DNA of 64,000 bases, from NCBI GenBank assembly GCA_000153445.1, contig CH672396.1, forward strand, positions 810,172 to 874,171, in the 5' to 3' direction. Below, piece by piece: positions 1-7,131 of the stretch. A model generated the notes under the pieces. It was not told the origin of the DNA. It saw nothing but the letters and a program-made list of their open reading frames with translations, and searched no databases. The translations under genes were made by a program, and so were the position numbers. Position 1 is the stretch's first letter; each line of letters starts with the position of its first letter. The stretch comes from a gamma proteobacterium HTCC2207 (lineage in GTDB: Bacteria > Pseudomonadota > Gammaproteobacteria > Pseudomonadales > Porticoccaceae).

Positions 1-1
1 C

Positions 2-394
2 TATTACGAAATTGATCGGATTCAGAGGCCTAGCTATAACCGCCATTTTGTCGGCCAAGATTTTACTGGTACTTTAGAGCAGCGTATACGTCTAGTGGTT
101 GAAGCACGCATTAGCTGTTATGTTGAAACTTATGCGATGGAAAAGGCGACCCATGCCCTGTTGTGGCGCTCGAAATTTATCGCTGAGACATATCAGGAAG
201 GTCAAAACCGCTTGCGTCTCAACCTGGTTAAAATGTTACCCGAGCTTAAAAAGACCAAAGCAGACATCCGTGAAACGGTGGATGCGGTGACGTCCTTCGA
301 GTTTTTTGAACGCCTTCAAATGCATCAGGGCTTAAGTGAGAAGGCCTGCAAGAAGCTGATTTATAATTTGGTTTTAGACCTGCTTACAAACTAA
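2..394 (+). CDS. TetR/AcrR-type regulator, C-terminal part (cut by window edge)
   Basis: The reading frame is open from base 2 and ends at a TAA at 392-394, so only the C-terminal ~130 residues are present. The segment is helical, with a Tyr-Tyr-Glu-x-Asp-Arg stretch, an ERLR-like EQRIRL helix and a long amphipathic end. This resembles the ligand-binding/dimerisation half of TetR-family repressors. The N-terminal helix-turn-helix that would prove the family lies outside the window. It precedes an oxidoreductase cluster on the same strand by 172 bp, which fits a local regulator. Another all-helical protein is possible. Confidence 0.5.
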   Translation, partial: YYEIDRIQRPSYNRHFVGQDFTGTLEQRIRLVVEARISCYVETYAMEKATHALLWRSKFIAETYQEGQNRLRLNLVKMLPELKKTKADIRETVDAVTSFEFFERLQMHQGLSEKACKKLIYNLVLDLLTN

Positions 395-566
395 GCGCAA
401 CGCCGTCGACAGAGACCTCTGCCAGCAATAGAGCGGGAAAAGATACCGAGTACAAACTAGTAAGGCTTTTAGTTTGCTGGTTTTTCTGTTTTAGACCTTT
501 TATGCGTTTTACAGGTTGTTTCACGTCACAGAGTTTATTGAGTTTCGTATTTTATAAGGTAACTGT

Positions 567-1541
567 ATGCAACTAGCGATCTATGGAGCTGGCTCGACCG
601 GCTGTTATTTGGGTGGTCTTCTGCAGCTTTGTGGCCACCAGGTCAGTTTAATCTGTCGCCCGCGTATTCGGGACGCAATTATCAATGCTGGCGGGATCAC
701 TCTTACTGACTACAGGGGCCAGAATGAAAAGGTTATGCCAGCTAGTCTCATAACAGAACTGGCCGGCGAAACTTTTGATGCGGTATTTGTCACCCTAAAG
801 TGTCACCAACTGGCGTCTGCCGTCAATGACTTAAAGCAGCTTGCTGAAAAGGGAGCAGAGCTGGTTTTTATGCAAAATGGTCTCGATAGTCTAGATGCCA
901 TTCTTAATCAGTTGCCCAAAGGTGCCGTGTACCAGGGAATCACACCGTTCAATGTATTAAGCTTGGATAATGCCCATTTTCATCGTGGCACCGAAGGTTC
1001 ATTCCTATTCCACCGCACTCCAATAACAGAACAGCTTGCCCAGCACCTGAGTGCCATTGGTTTTCCCTGTGAGCTACAGGCGGATATGAAACCGGTGATC
1101 TACGGTAAATTATTGCTCAACCTAAACAATGCGCTCAATGCCATTGCCGATCAGCCGATTAAAACCCAGCTCGAGAATCATGCCCTGCGCAAGGTATACG
1201 CTGCAGCCCAGCGTGAATGGCTGGAGGTGGCAAAAGCGGAGGGAGTTGAGCTGGTGCAATTTACAGCGGTTAAGCCCTCCTGGATGCCAATTGTCTTGGG
1301 TTTTCCCAACTGGATCTTTTTGCGCTTGGCCAAGACCATGTTAGATATTGATCCCCTTGCGCGCTCTTCAATGTGGGAGGATATTCAGTTAGGTAGAAAA
1401 ACTGAAATCGAGTTTCTCAATCAAGCTGTTGTAAAACGCGGAGAGATATTAGGCGTTGATGTGTCGGTGAACCGAAAAATTAGCAGCCTAATTCATAGTC
1501 TGGAGTGTGGCGACACTGTATCCCTAGAGGAGCTTTATTAA
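567..1541 (+). CDS. 2-dehydropantoate 2-reductase-like (ApbA/PanE family) oxidoreductase
   Basis: This 324-residue protein begins with a Rossmann nucleotide-binding motif (GAGSTGCYLGG, residues 7-17), as in ApbA/PanE NADPH-dependent ketopantoate reductases. The C-terminal helical domain has the usual K-x3-N-x2-N type stretch (YGKLLLNLNNALNAI) that carries the catalytic lysine and asparagine. Length is normal for the family (about 300). The ATG follows an AAGG ribosome site by 7 bases. The canonical PanE works in pantothenate synthesis. Many paralogues reduce other 2-oxo acids, and the neighbours here (SDR, TetR, Rieske oxygenase) suggest a catabolic paralogue. Family assignment is firm, substrate is not. 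Confidence 0.8.
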   Translation: MQLAIYGAGSTGCYLGGLLQLCGHQVSLICRPRIRDAIINAGGITLTDYRGQNEKVMPASLITELAGETFDAVFVTLKCHQLASAVNDLKQLAEKGAELVFMQNGLDSLDAILNQLPKGAVYQGITPFNVLSLDNAHFHRGTEGSFLFHRTPITEQLAQHLSAIGFPCELQADMKPVIYGKLLLNLNNALNAIADQPIKTQLENHALRKVYAAAQREWLEVAKAEGVELVQFTAVKPSWMPIVLGFPNWIFLRLAKTMLDIDPLARSSMWEDIQLGRKTEIEFLNQAVVKRGEILGVDVSVNRKISSLIHSLECGDTVSLEELY

Positions 1542-1612
1542 CCCTTAGTTGCAATAACTCCGTTAAAAAATGCTGTATTCCTCAGTAATTAAACATAAAA
1601 GCGAGAATCACC

Positions 1613-2488
1613 ATGTCACAATTTGCAGGAAAAACCGCCGTCATCAGCGGCGGCGGTGAGGGTATTGGGTTGTCTATTGCCAGAGCCCTAGGTGAGCAGA
1701 AAATGAATATTGTCCTTGCAGATATCGACCCAAAAAATCTCCAGAATGCGGCCGCAGAGCTCGAGTCTAATGGTATTTCTGTAATGTCTGTTGCGCTGGA
1801 TGTTGCCGACGAAGCCCAGTGGCAAGCCGTCGCAGATCAGGCCATAGCGCGATTTGGGAAAGTGCATATGGTCGTGAACAATGCCGGCGTTGGCGGAGAC
1901 TCGGGGCCAATCGAGATTCAGGAGAAGAAAGGCTGGCAATGGGCGCTAGATGTAAACCTTATGGGTGTAGTGTATGGCGCTAAAGTGATGGTTCCGCTCA
2001 TTAAGCAGCATGGTGAGGGCGGATGGGTGGTCAATGTCGCCTCTATGGCGGGTATGGGCGGCGTGCCGTTTAGTGGCGCTTATACCGCCACTAAAGCGGC
2101 TGTGGTAGCGCTTACGGAAAGCTGGGCGGGAGAGCTTCATAGTAAAGGTATTCGGGTATCTGTTTTATGTCCTGCCTTTGTGCAAACGCGTATCTTTGAC
2201 TCCGAGAGAAACCGTCCATCGCAATATCAATCTGATAACGTCAATAGTGCGCGTAAAGGTAGTTTCTCAAGTAAAACTAAACAAATGGTAGATAACGGTA
2301 TAGAGGTCTCTATTGTCGGCAAGCGCGTTGTGGAGGCGCTCAATGACGGGGAGATGTATATCTTTACCCATCCCAACTATCGCCCAGTTCTCCAACAGCG
2401 CGCTGAAGCGATTGACCAAGCGTTGCAAAAAGCCGCAAAAAGCCCATTACTGCAGCATGTGGTGAATCAGAAATTGGATATGCTTTGA
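1613..2488 (+). CDS. Short-chain dehydrogenase/reductase (SDR)
   Basis: This is a 291-residue classical SDR. It has the cofactor motif GGGEGIG near residue 14, the NNAG motif (VVNNAGVGG), a catalytic serine in VNVASMAG, and Tyr-x3-Lys in AYTATKAA. It is slightly longer than the 250-residue norm, with a C-terminal extension of about 40 residues that is typical of SDRs acting on bulky or lipid-like alcohols. It lies 71 bp after the ketopantoate-reductase-like gene on the same strand and may be co-transcribed. NAD(P)-dependent alcohol/ketone interconversion is expected; the substrate is unknown. Confidence 0.85.
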   Translation: MSQFAGKTAVISGGGEGIGLSIARALGEQKMNIVLADIDPKNLQNAAAELESNGISVMSVALDVADEAQWQAVADQAIARFGKVHMVVNNAGVGGDSGPIEIQEKKGWQWALDVNLMGVVYGAKVMVPLIKQHGEGGWVVNVASMAGMGGVPFSGAYTATKAAVVALTESWAGELHSKGIRVSVLCPAFVQTRIFDSERNRPSQYQSDNVNSARKGSFSSKTKQMVDNGIEVSIVGKRVVEALNDGEMYIFTHPNYRPVLQQRAEAIDQALQKAAKSPLLQHVVNQKLDML

Positions 2489-2815
2489 GATAATTATTAT
2501 TGAAAGCTGTTTACAAAAAGCTGTTTATAAAAAGCTCTTTAAATAGAAACGCTTAAACTGATGGTTCACCGTAATGCCCAAAAAGTTATTAGGAGGTCGC
2601 TTAATCCATGTTGCTGACAGCTATATTACTGAATCGCGAGGATGACTGGAAAGCTACTGCAGTGAAATCGGTTATATATTTTCATAAACACCAAGGTGCA
2701 GCGCAATGATCTGTATCTTGGTACAACTTTTTACATTTCAAAGGCCCGTTTGAGAATTATTCAGTGTGTCACTTTACTCCCTGACAGATCAGTGAAACAC
2801 CCGTATACTATTGAA
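2489..2815. other. 327-bp gap between SDR and TetR genes
   Basis: The gap starts with a three-unit tandem repeat (2503-2544). It also holds an AGGAGGT ribosome-site-like motif at 2591-2597, followed ten bases later by an ATG opening a 33-codon frame (2608-2709). No clear terminator or RNA gene was seen. A promoter for the downstream tetR gene is expected here, but no convincing -35/-10 pair could be fixed. Confidence 0.5.
2503..2544. repeat. Tandem repeat, 14-bp unit x3
   Basis: Three adjacent copies of a unit beginning AAAGCTSTTTA (2503-2516, 2517-2530, 2531-2544). The first two differ at one base and the third is degenerate. The array starts 14 bp after the SDR stop codon. Confidence 0.85.
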
Positions 2816-3403
2816 ATGAATAAACCTATTCGAAAGCGTCTCTCTACAGAAAATCGCCGTACCCAACTTCTCGACGTGACTCATGAACTGATTCTCGAAC
2901 ATGGACTGAATTCGTTCACCATGGATATCCTAGCGCGTGAAGCTGGCGTCAGTAATCCCCTGGTCTACAAATATTTCAGTACCCGTCTGGAGCTCCTGCA
3001 GTCGTTGCTGCAGCGCGAGTTCGATTTGTTTTATGGTAGCCTTTTAAGGCGGTTGAATCGTACGGAAGACTTTGTTGCCGTGGTGCATATTTTTGTCAGT
3101 ATCAATTTCGATGAGCGCTCAAATGGTAAGATTTTGCCGACCCTACTCAACTTGTCGGATGTCTCCAAAGTGCTGAGTAATTCAGGCCCGAAAGCGCAAA
3201 ATAAAGTGGGTAATATCTTGATTGATAGCATAATGGATGCCTATGGTGTGACGCGTAAAGAAGCCAGAGTAATGGCGAAAATATCTTCTGGCGCATCCAT
3301 TGCTGCTGCAGAAAACTTCAGCATCTTCGGCGGCAACCGACAAAACACTATCGACTCTACGGTGCAGTTTATTCTGGGCGGTCTTGAGACCTTTAAAAAA
3401 TAA
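2816..3403 (+). CDS. TetR/AcrR family transcriptional regulator
   Basis: A 195-residue protein from the ATG at 2816. Upstream in-frame codons exist back to 2696, but they encode a segment unlike the family, and the 2816 start gives the usual TetR length and layout. The N-terminus (residues ~10-60) carries a TetR helix-turn-helix: RRTQLLDVTHELILEHG, then TMDILAREAGVS and NPLVYKYF. The C-terminal helical domain would bind a ligand and dimerise. It sits between the SDR gene and the Rieske oxygenase gene, so it probably represses one or both. The inverted repeat at 3813-3834 is a candidate operator. Confidence 0.85.
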   Translation: MNKPIRKRLSTENRRTQLLDVTHELILEHGLNSFTMDILAREAGVSNPLVYKYFSTRLELLQSLLQREFDLFYGSLLRRLNRTEDFVAVVHIFVSINFDERSNGKILPTLLNLSDVSKVLSNSGPKAQNKVGNILIDSIMDAYGVTRKEARVMAKISSGASIAAAENFSIFGGNRQNTIDSTVQFILGGLETFKK

Positions 3404-3440
3404 CCTGCTGAGTCTTTATTTTCTCTTCGCTCCTTATCTA

Positions 3441-3544
3441 ACTCTCTAATCTAAACTCTCTAATCTAAACTCTCTAATCTAAACTCTCTAATCTAAACTC
3501 TCTAATCTAAACTCTCTAATCTAAACTCTCTAATCTAAACTCTC
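3441..3544. repeat. Tandem repeat, 14-bp unit x7 plus partial
   Basis: Seven identical copies of ACTCTCTAATCTAA run from 3441 to 3538, followed by a six-base partial copy. There are no unique spacers, so this is not a CRISPR. The perfect identity of the copies points to recent expansion. The array starts 37 bp after the tetR stop codon. Confidence 0.97.
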
Positions 3545-3604
3545 GTTCCAAGATCCATCCATCGAACTTCCTCGCGAAAAAAACCGTTAAAACAACGATT
3601 GTTA

Positions 3605-3637
3605 TTGGCGCTATTTCGCTCTTCGAAATAGCGCCAA
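3605..3637 (+). terminator. Strong hairpin, possible terminator
   Basis: Perfect 14-bp arms (TTGGCGCTATTTCG at 3605-3618 and its complement at 3624-3637) enclose a 5-base CTCTT loop. No run of T follows, so an intrinsic terminator is only possible. A 3'-end stabilising hairpin is an alternative. Confidence 0.55.
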
Positions 3638-3812
3638 CAGTTTGCTTCACCAAGCCAATTATATGCTTGTAATAATAAAGACTAAGGATAGGGTAGCTGT
3701 CAGGCAGGGTAGGCCTTTCGTGATATTCAGCTAGTCTGAGTTGTGGGGAGACATCCTAATGGCTAAGGTAAATTTTATTAATTCCTGATTCTCGGTCGAT
3801 TGAAGGGATGTC

Positions 3813-3834
3813 GTCAATCTCAGTTAAGATTGAC
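3813..3834. promoter_or_regulatory. Inverted repeat, candidate TetR operator
   Basis: GTCAATCT (3813-3820) and AGATTGAC (3827-3834) form a perfect 8-bp inverted repeat with a six-base spacer, 158 bp upstream of the Rieske oxygenase start. A related half site (GGTCGATTGA) lies just before, near 3794-3803. Size and spacing suit a TetR-type dimer; assignment to the gene at 2816 is inference. Confidence 0.4.
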
Positions 3835-3991
3835 CGATATTGAAGTATAATATTTATATAATTAAATTGACGCAGTCAGCTGTTAGCGGTATTTTGAAAG
3901 TCTTATTTAAGCGCCACTAGTAGTTCTGAATCTATCGCAGCGTTACTAAATCTAACAATGGTTAAAAATAAAAACAAAAGTAGGTTACTCA

Positions 3992-5146
3992 ATGTCATCT
4001 TCAGTTTCAGAGTCCAATATTATTCCAACGGTTTCACTGTTAAATGACCAGGAGGCCATTGAGCGAATCTTTAGCCATATAGATGATGGCACCACTGATC
4101 TTGGTGATACTGTCTGGCGGGAACCTGTTGAAAACTACCACTCCCAAGAGCGATTTGATGCTGAAATAACACTGTTGCGTAGTCGGCCAATACCGTTCTG
4201 TCCCTCCGCGGCATTGCCTGAAAAAGGTAGTTATATCGCGCGTAAAGCGGCGGGTACCCCGCTGGTAGTGGCGCGAGGCAAAGACGGGCAGGTACGAGCC
4301 TTTATTAATGCCTGCCGTCATCGTGGCATGCAAGTAGCCAGTGGCAGTGGTCGTGCCCATGCTTTTGTCTGTCCCTATCATGCTTGGTCCTACGGCCTTG
4401 ATGGTTCACTCAAATCTATTCCGGGTGAAGAGGCATTCCCTGGCCTTGCCATTGAGGAGCATGGTCTGGTGGAAGTGAGTGCTGTGGAAAAAGGCGGACT
4501 TGTCTATGTGATGCAACAGGGCACCATTAGCCCTGAGATGCTAGAAAATAGCCGCGACTACTTCACTCCCGGACAGCAGCTGTTTAAACAGTCAGACAAT
4601 ACAGATCAGGCCAATTGGAAGTTATTAACCGAAACGCTCCTAGAGGGCTACCATATTAAATCATTGCATCAAAAGTCGTTCTATCCCTACGGCTTAGATA
4701 ATGTCAATTTGGTCGAGACCTATGGTGCTAATGCTCGGGTGACGTTTCCTTTCCGGCGCATTGAGAAATTGCGAGATGTGCCTGCAGAGAAGCGCAGAGC
4801 CGCAGGGATGCTGACCTCGGTCTATCATCTTTTCCCTAACGCCAGTGTCTCGGTACTGTCCAAACATTCAAACTTGACGATTATGGAGCCTCTCAGCCCC
4901 AGCAGTACTCAGATGGTGATCTATTTGGTGACCACTGATCAGACTGTCGAGAACCCAATTCCCCTTGAAGATGCCGAGAGAGATGCCCAGTTTGTCAATG
5001 AATCAGGCCAGGATGAAGATCGAGAAGCGGCCTGCTTAATTCAGCAAACGGTAACGGCTCAAGCCAACAGCCATTTAACCTTTGGTTACTTTGAAAAGGC
5101 GATTGTTAATTTTCATCAGCATTTGTCAGAAAGTTTGGATTCATAG
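3992..5146 (+). CDS. Rieske non-haem iron oxygenase, alpha (catalytic) subunit
   Basis: This 384-residue protein belongs to the ring-hydroxylating oxygenase / Rieske monooxygenase family. The Rieske [2Fe-2S] site is complete: Cys108-x-His110 in NACRHRG and Cys127-x2-His130 in VCPYHAWSYG. The catalytic domain has NWKLLTETLLEGYHIKSLH, giving iron ligands His222 and His227. The third ligand is probably Asp342 or Asp344 in GQDEDRE. Length is close to single-component-type alpha subunits. No beta subunit, ferredoxin or reductase gene is adjacent, so electrons must come from a partner encoded elsewhere. Substrate is unknown; aromatic, quaternary amine and steroid-type substrates are all seen in the family. 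It is flanked on both sides by short tandem arrays. Confidence 0.9.
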   Translation: MSSSVSESNIIPTVSLLNDQEAIERIFSHIDDGTTDLGDTVWREPVENYHSQERFDAEITLLRSRPIPFCPSAALPEKGSYIARKAAGTPLVVARGKDGQVRAFINACRHRGMQVASGSGRAHAFVCPYHAWSYGLDGSLKSIPGEEAFPGLAIEEHGLVEVSAVEKGGLVYVMQQGTISPEMLENSRDYFTPGQQLFKQSDNTDQANWKLLTETLLEGYHIKSLHQKSFYPYGLDNVNLVETYGANARVTFPFRRIEKLRDVPAEKRRAAGMLTSVYHLFPNASVSVLSKHSNLTIMEPLSPSSTQMVIYLVTTDQTVENPIPLEDAERDAQFVNESGQDEDREAACLIQQTVTAQANSHLTFGYFEKAIVNFHQHLSESLDS

Positions 5147-5221
5147 TGTGTATTCACAGCTATGGATTCATAGCTTGTGTGCAAAGACTGTTTTAAACAA
5201 CCGTCACGCCATGTATTGTGA

Positions 5222-5299
5222 AGGTCTAATAAGAGGTCTAATAAAAGGTCTAATAAAAGGTCTAATAAAAGGTCTAATAAAAGGTCTAATAAAAGGTCT
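5222..5299. repeat. Tandem repeat, 12-bp unit x6 plus partial
   Basis: Copies of AGGTCTAATAAA run from 5222 to 5293 (the first copy ends in G), followed by a partial AGGTCT. The unit is divisible by three and lacks stop codons in one frame on each strand, so spurious Leu-Ile-Lys-Gly or Leu-Leu-Asp repeat frames appear. It ends 30 bp before the DoxX-like start codon. Confidence 0.97.
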
Positions 5300-5329
5300 G
5301 ACAGAAAAATAATAATAAAGGTACAGAGC

Positions 5330-5722
5330 ATGAAATTAGCATTAACCCATACTGGCCGAAGCTTACTGGCATTCTATTTTCTCTTGCCGGGGGTAATGAA
5401 ATTTGTCTCATGGGATATGCATGTGGCACTGATGGAAACCCATGGAATGGTTATGGTGCCTGTATTGCTGGCCGTTGCAGGGGTCGTTCAGATTGCAGCG
5501 AGCATCTGTCTTTTTCTCAATAAACAGGTTGTTATCTGCGCGCTGGGTTTAGCGGCCATGGTCTTGCTTATCAACCTTAATCTACATGACTTTTGGAATG
5601 TGTATGAGGGCGTTGATACGAAGCATGAGACGCAGAATTTCTTTAAAAACATGGGCATATTTGCCGGTCTGTTACTGCTAGCCGCGGCAAATATAGATCA
5701 GTCTAGCAATGAGGAAAGTTAA
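5330..5722 (+). CDS. DoxX-like small integral membrane protein
   Basis: A 130-residue protein with about four hydrophobic segments (roughly residues 10-27, 42-62, 67-87 and 105-122). An early FYFLLPGVMKFVSWD stretch is typical of the DoxX/DoxD-like family of inner-membrane proteins. The ATG follows an AAAGG site by about ten bases. The repeat array at 5222-5299 ends only 30 bp upstream, so it lies in the leader or promoter. DoxX-like proteins are linked to quinone, thiosulfate or redox metabolism in some organisms, but no specific role can be claimed here. It is probably co-directional cargo of the Rieske gene, 183 bp downstream of it. Confidence 0.7.
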   Translation: MKLALTHTGRSLLAFYFLLPGVMKFVSWDMHVALMETHGMVMVPVLLAVAGVVQIAASICLFLNKQVVICALGLAAMVLLINLNLHDFWNVYEGVDTKHETQNFFKNMGIFAGLLLLAAANIDQSSNEES

Positions 5723-5787
5723 AAAATAATCTGTTAGAAATCGCAATGACACGAGAAAATCGGGATATTTGGTTCAACCGTTCCGCC

Positions 5788-6948
5788 TTACCATTCGGCA
5801 ATGGAACCATCCCCATGACGCCATAATGGATTTTTCCAATCACCCGCTTTCTTGGACGCCTCTATAACCGCCTGTTCATTGATCTCAACGCCCAAGCCGG
5901 GTTTTGGCAATGGCTTAATATGTCCATCAACCATGGCAAAGTCGTCTTTGTTCACCACATAGTCGAGTAATTCGGCACCCTGATTGTAATGAATACCCAT
6001 AGACTGCTCTTGCAGCACCGCATTGTGGGAGACAAAATCCACTGCCAAACAGGCCGCTAACGCAATGGGCCCAAGAGGGCAGTGGGGCGCCAATGCCACA
6101 TCATAGGCTTCTGCCATAGAGGCAATTTTAAGGCACTCGGTAATACCGCCGGCATGGGAGACATCCGGCTGAACAATACCCAGACCACCAGCTTCAAAAA
6201 CCGATTTAAAGTCAAAGCGGCTATACATGCGTTCACCGGCAGCCAGCACAATGCTTGTTTGGCGGGACAAAATCGCATACTGCTCGGACTGTTCTGCCAG
6301 GACGGGCTCTTCCACAAACAGGGGGTGATAGGGTTCCAGTTCCTTTAATAGCACCTTGGCCATGGGCACAGAGACTCTGCCGTGGAAGTCCAAACCAAAA
6401 TCGATACTGCTACCAAAGTTTTCTCTAATGGTAGCGACTCGGGCAATAACCTGTTCAACAGCTCTATAGCTGTCGATCATTTTAAGTTTGCCGCAGCCAT
6501 TTAATTTAAAGGTATCCCAGCCTTGAGTCTTCAGTTCTTTCATCTGTCGGCTTTCGTCTTGAGGGTCATCGCCACCCACCCAAGAGTAGGTTTTCATGCT
6601 GTCGCGAACAGTACCGCCCAGTAGGTCATAAACCGGCACGCCAAGATCTTTGCCTTTGATATCCCAGAGTGCCTGATCAATTCCAGCAATGGCTGACATC
6701 AAAATTGGGCCGCCACGATAGAATCCACCGCGGTAGAGCGTCTGCCAAATATCATTAATTTGTCGCGGGTCTCTACCGATCAAGTAGGGTGCTAATTCAT
6801 TCACCGCCGCAGCAACCGTTTGCGCACGACCTTCAATAACAGGCTCTCCCCATCCCACTATGCCCTGGTCAGTATCTATGGCTAAAAAAAGCCAGCGTGG
6901 CGCTACGGGATAGAGGCGTAGGTTGGTGATTTTCATGGGGCTTTTCAT
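5788..6948 (-). CDS. dgoD: D-galactonate dehydratase
   Basis: This enolase-superfamily protein (386 residues; 382 if started at the second ATG, 6936, which matches the E. coli length) dehydrates D-galactonate to 2-keto-3-deoxy-D-galactonate. The N-terminal [15 protein letters not shown] stretch is very close to known DgoD. Catalytic features are present: metal-ligand Asp and base His in DFHGR, Glu in VEEPV, Glu in AAGERM, and the second base His in APHCPLGP. It is step 3 of the galactose pathway completed by genes at 14377-17722. It is divergent from the GH36 alpha-galactosidase gene, with a LacI-type palindrome between them. Neither start has a strong ribosome site. Confidence 0.93.
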   Translation of the reverse strand: MKSPMKITNLRLYPVAPRWLFLAIDTDQGIVGWGEPVIEGRAQTVAAAVNELAPYLIGRDPRQINDIWQTLYRGGFYRGGPILMSAIAGIDQALWDIKGKDLGVPVYDLLGGTVRDSMKTYSWVGGDDPQDESRQMKELKTQGWDTFKLNGCGKLKMIDSYRAVEQVIARVATIRENFGSSIDFGLDFHGRVSVPMAKVLLKELEPYHPLFVEEPVLAEQSEQYAILSRQTSIVLAAGERMYSRFDFKSVFEAGGLGIVQPDVSHAGGITECLKIASMAEAYDVALAPHCPLGPIALAACLAVDFVSHNAVLQEQSMGIHYNQGAELLDYVVNKDDFAMVDGHIKPLPKPGLGVEINEQAVIEASKKAGDWKNPLWRHGDGSIAEW

Positions 6949-6989
6949 CTCTGGTGTCGCACAGAGGCTGTGCTGTGATTTTTATTATG

Positions 6990-6999
6990 GAATCGATTC
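6990..6999. promoter_or_regulatory. Candidate LacI-family operator
   Basis: GAATCGATTC is a perfect palindrome with a central CpG, the usual form of LacI/GalR-family operators. It lies in the 183-bp space between divergent dgoD and the GH36 gene and is followed by two copies of AAACTAAATT. No LacI-type gene is in the window, so the regulator would be encoded elsewhere. Confidence 0.4.
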
Positions 7000-7131
7000 T
7001 AAACTAAATTCGAAACTAAATTACTAACTAAACGTGTTTTGGACAGCAAAATAGAATTCACTGGCCGTGGCGAGGGTATTTCGGCATGATTAGTTTTCAG
7101 TTACTCGTCAAAATAATAAGAAGATTTGCCA

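Larger units (their letters stand above)
3404..3991. other. 588-bp gap upstream of the Rieske oxygenase
   Basis: This stretch contains a seven-copy 14-bp tandem array (3441-3544), a 14-bp-stem hairpin (3605-3637), an 8-bp perfect inverted repeat (3813-3834) and AT-rich promoter-like sequence around 3838-3870. No protein-coding frame with a plausible start and length was seen. Confidence 0.7.

Noticed and set aside
3441-5299. Possible CRISPR arrays
   Set aside because: The repeats are directly adjacent with no unique spacers and no cas genes are present.
5082-5331. Open frames on both strands with Leu-Ile-Lys-Gly or Leu-Leu-Asp repeats
   Set aside because: They are translations of the 12-bp tandem repeat at 5222-5299 and have no supporting start or family.
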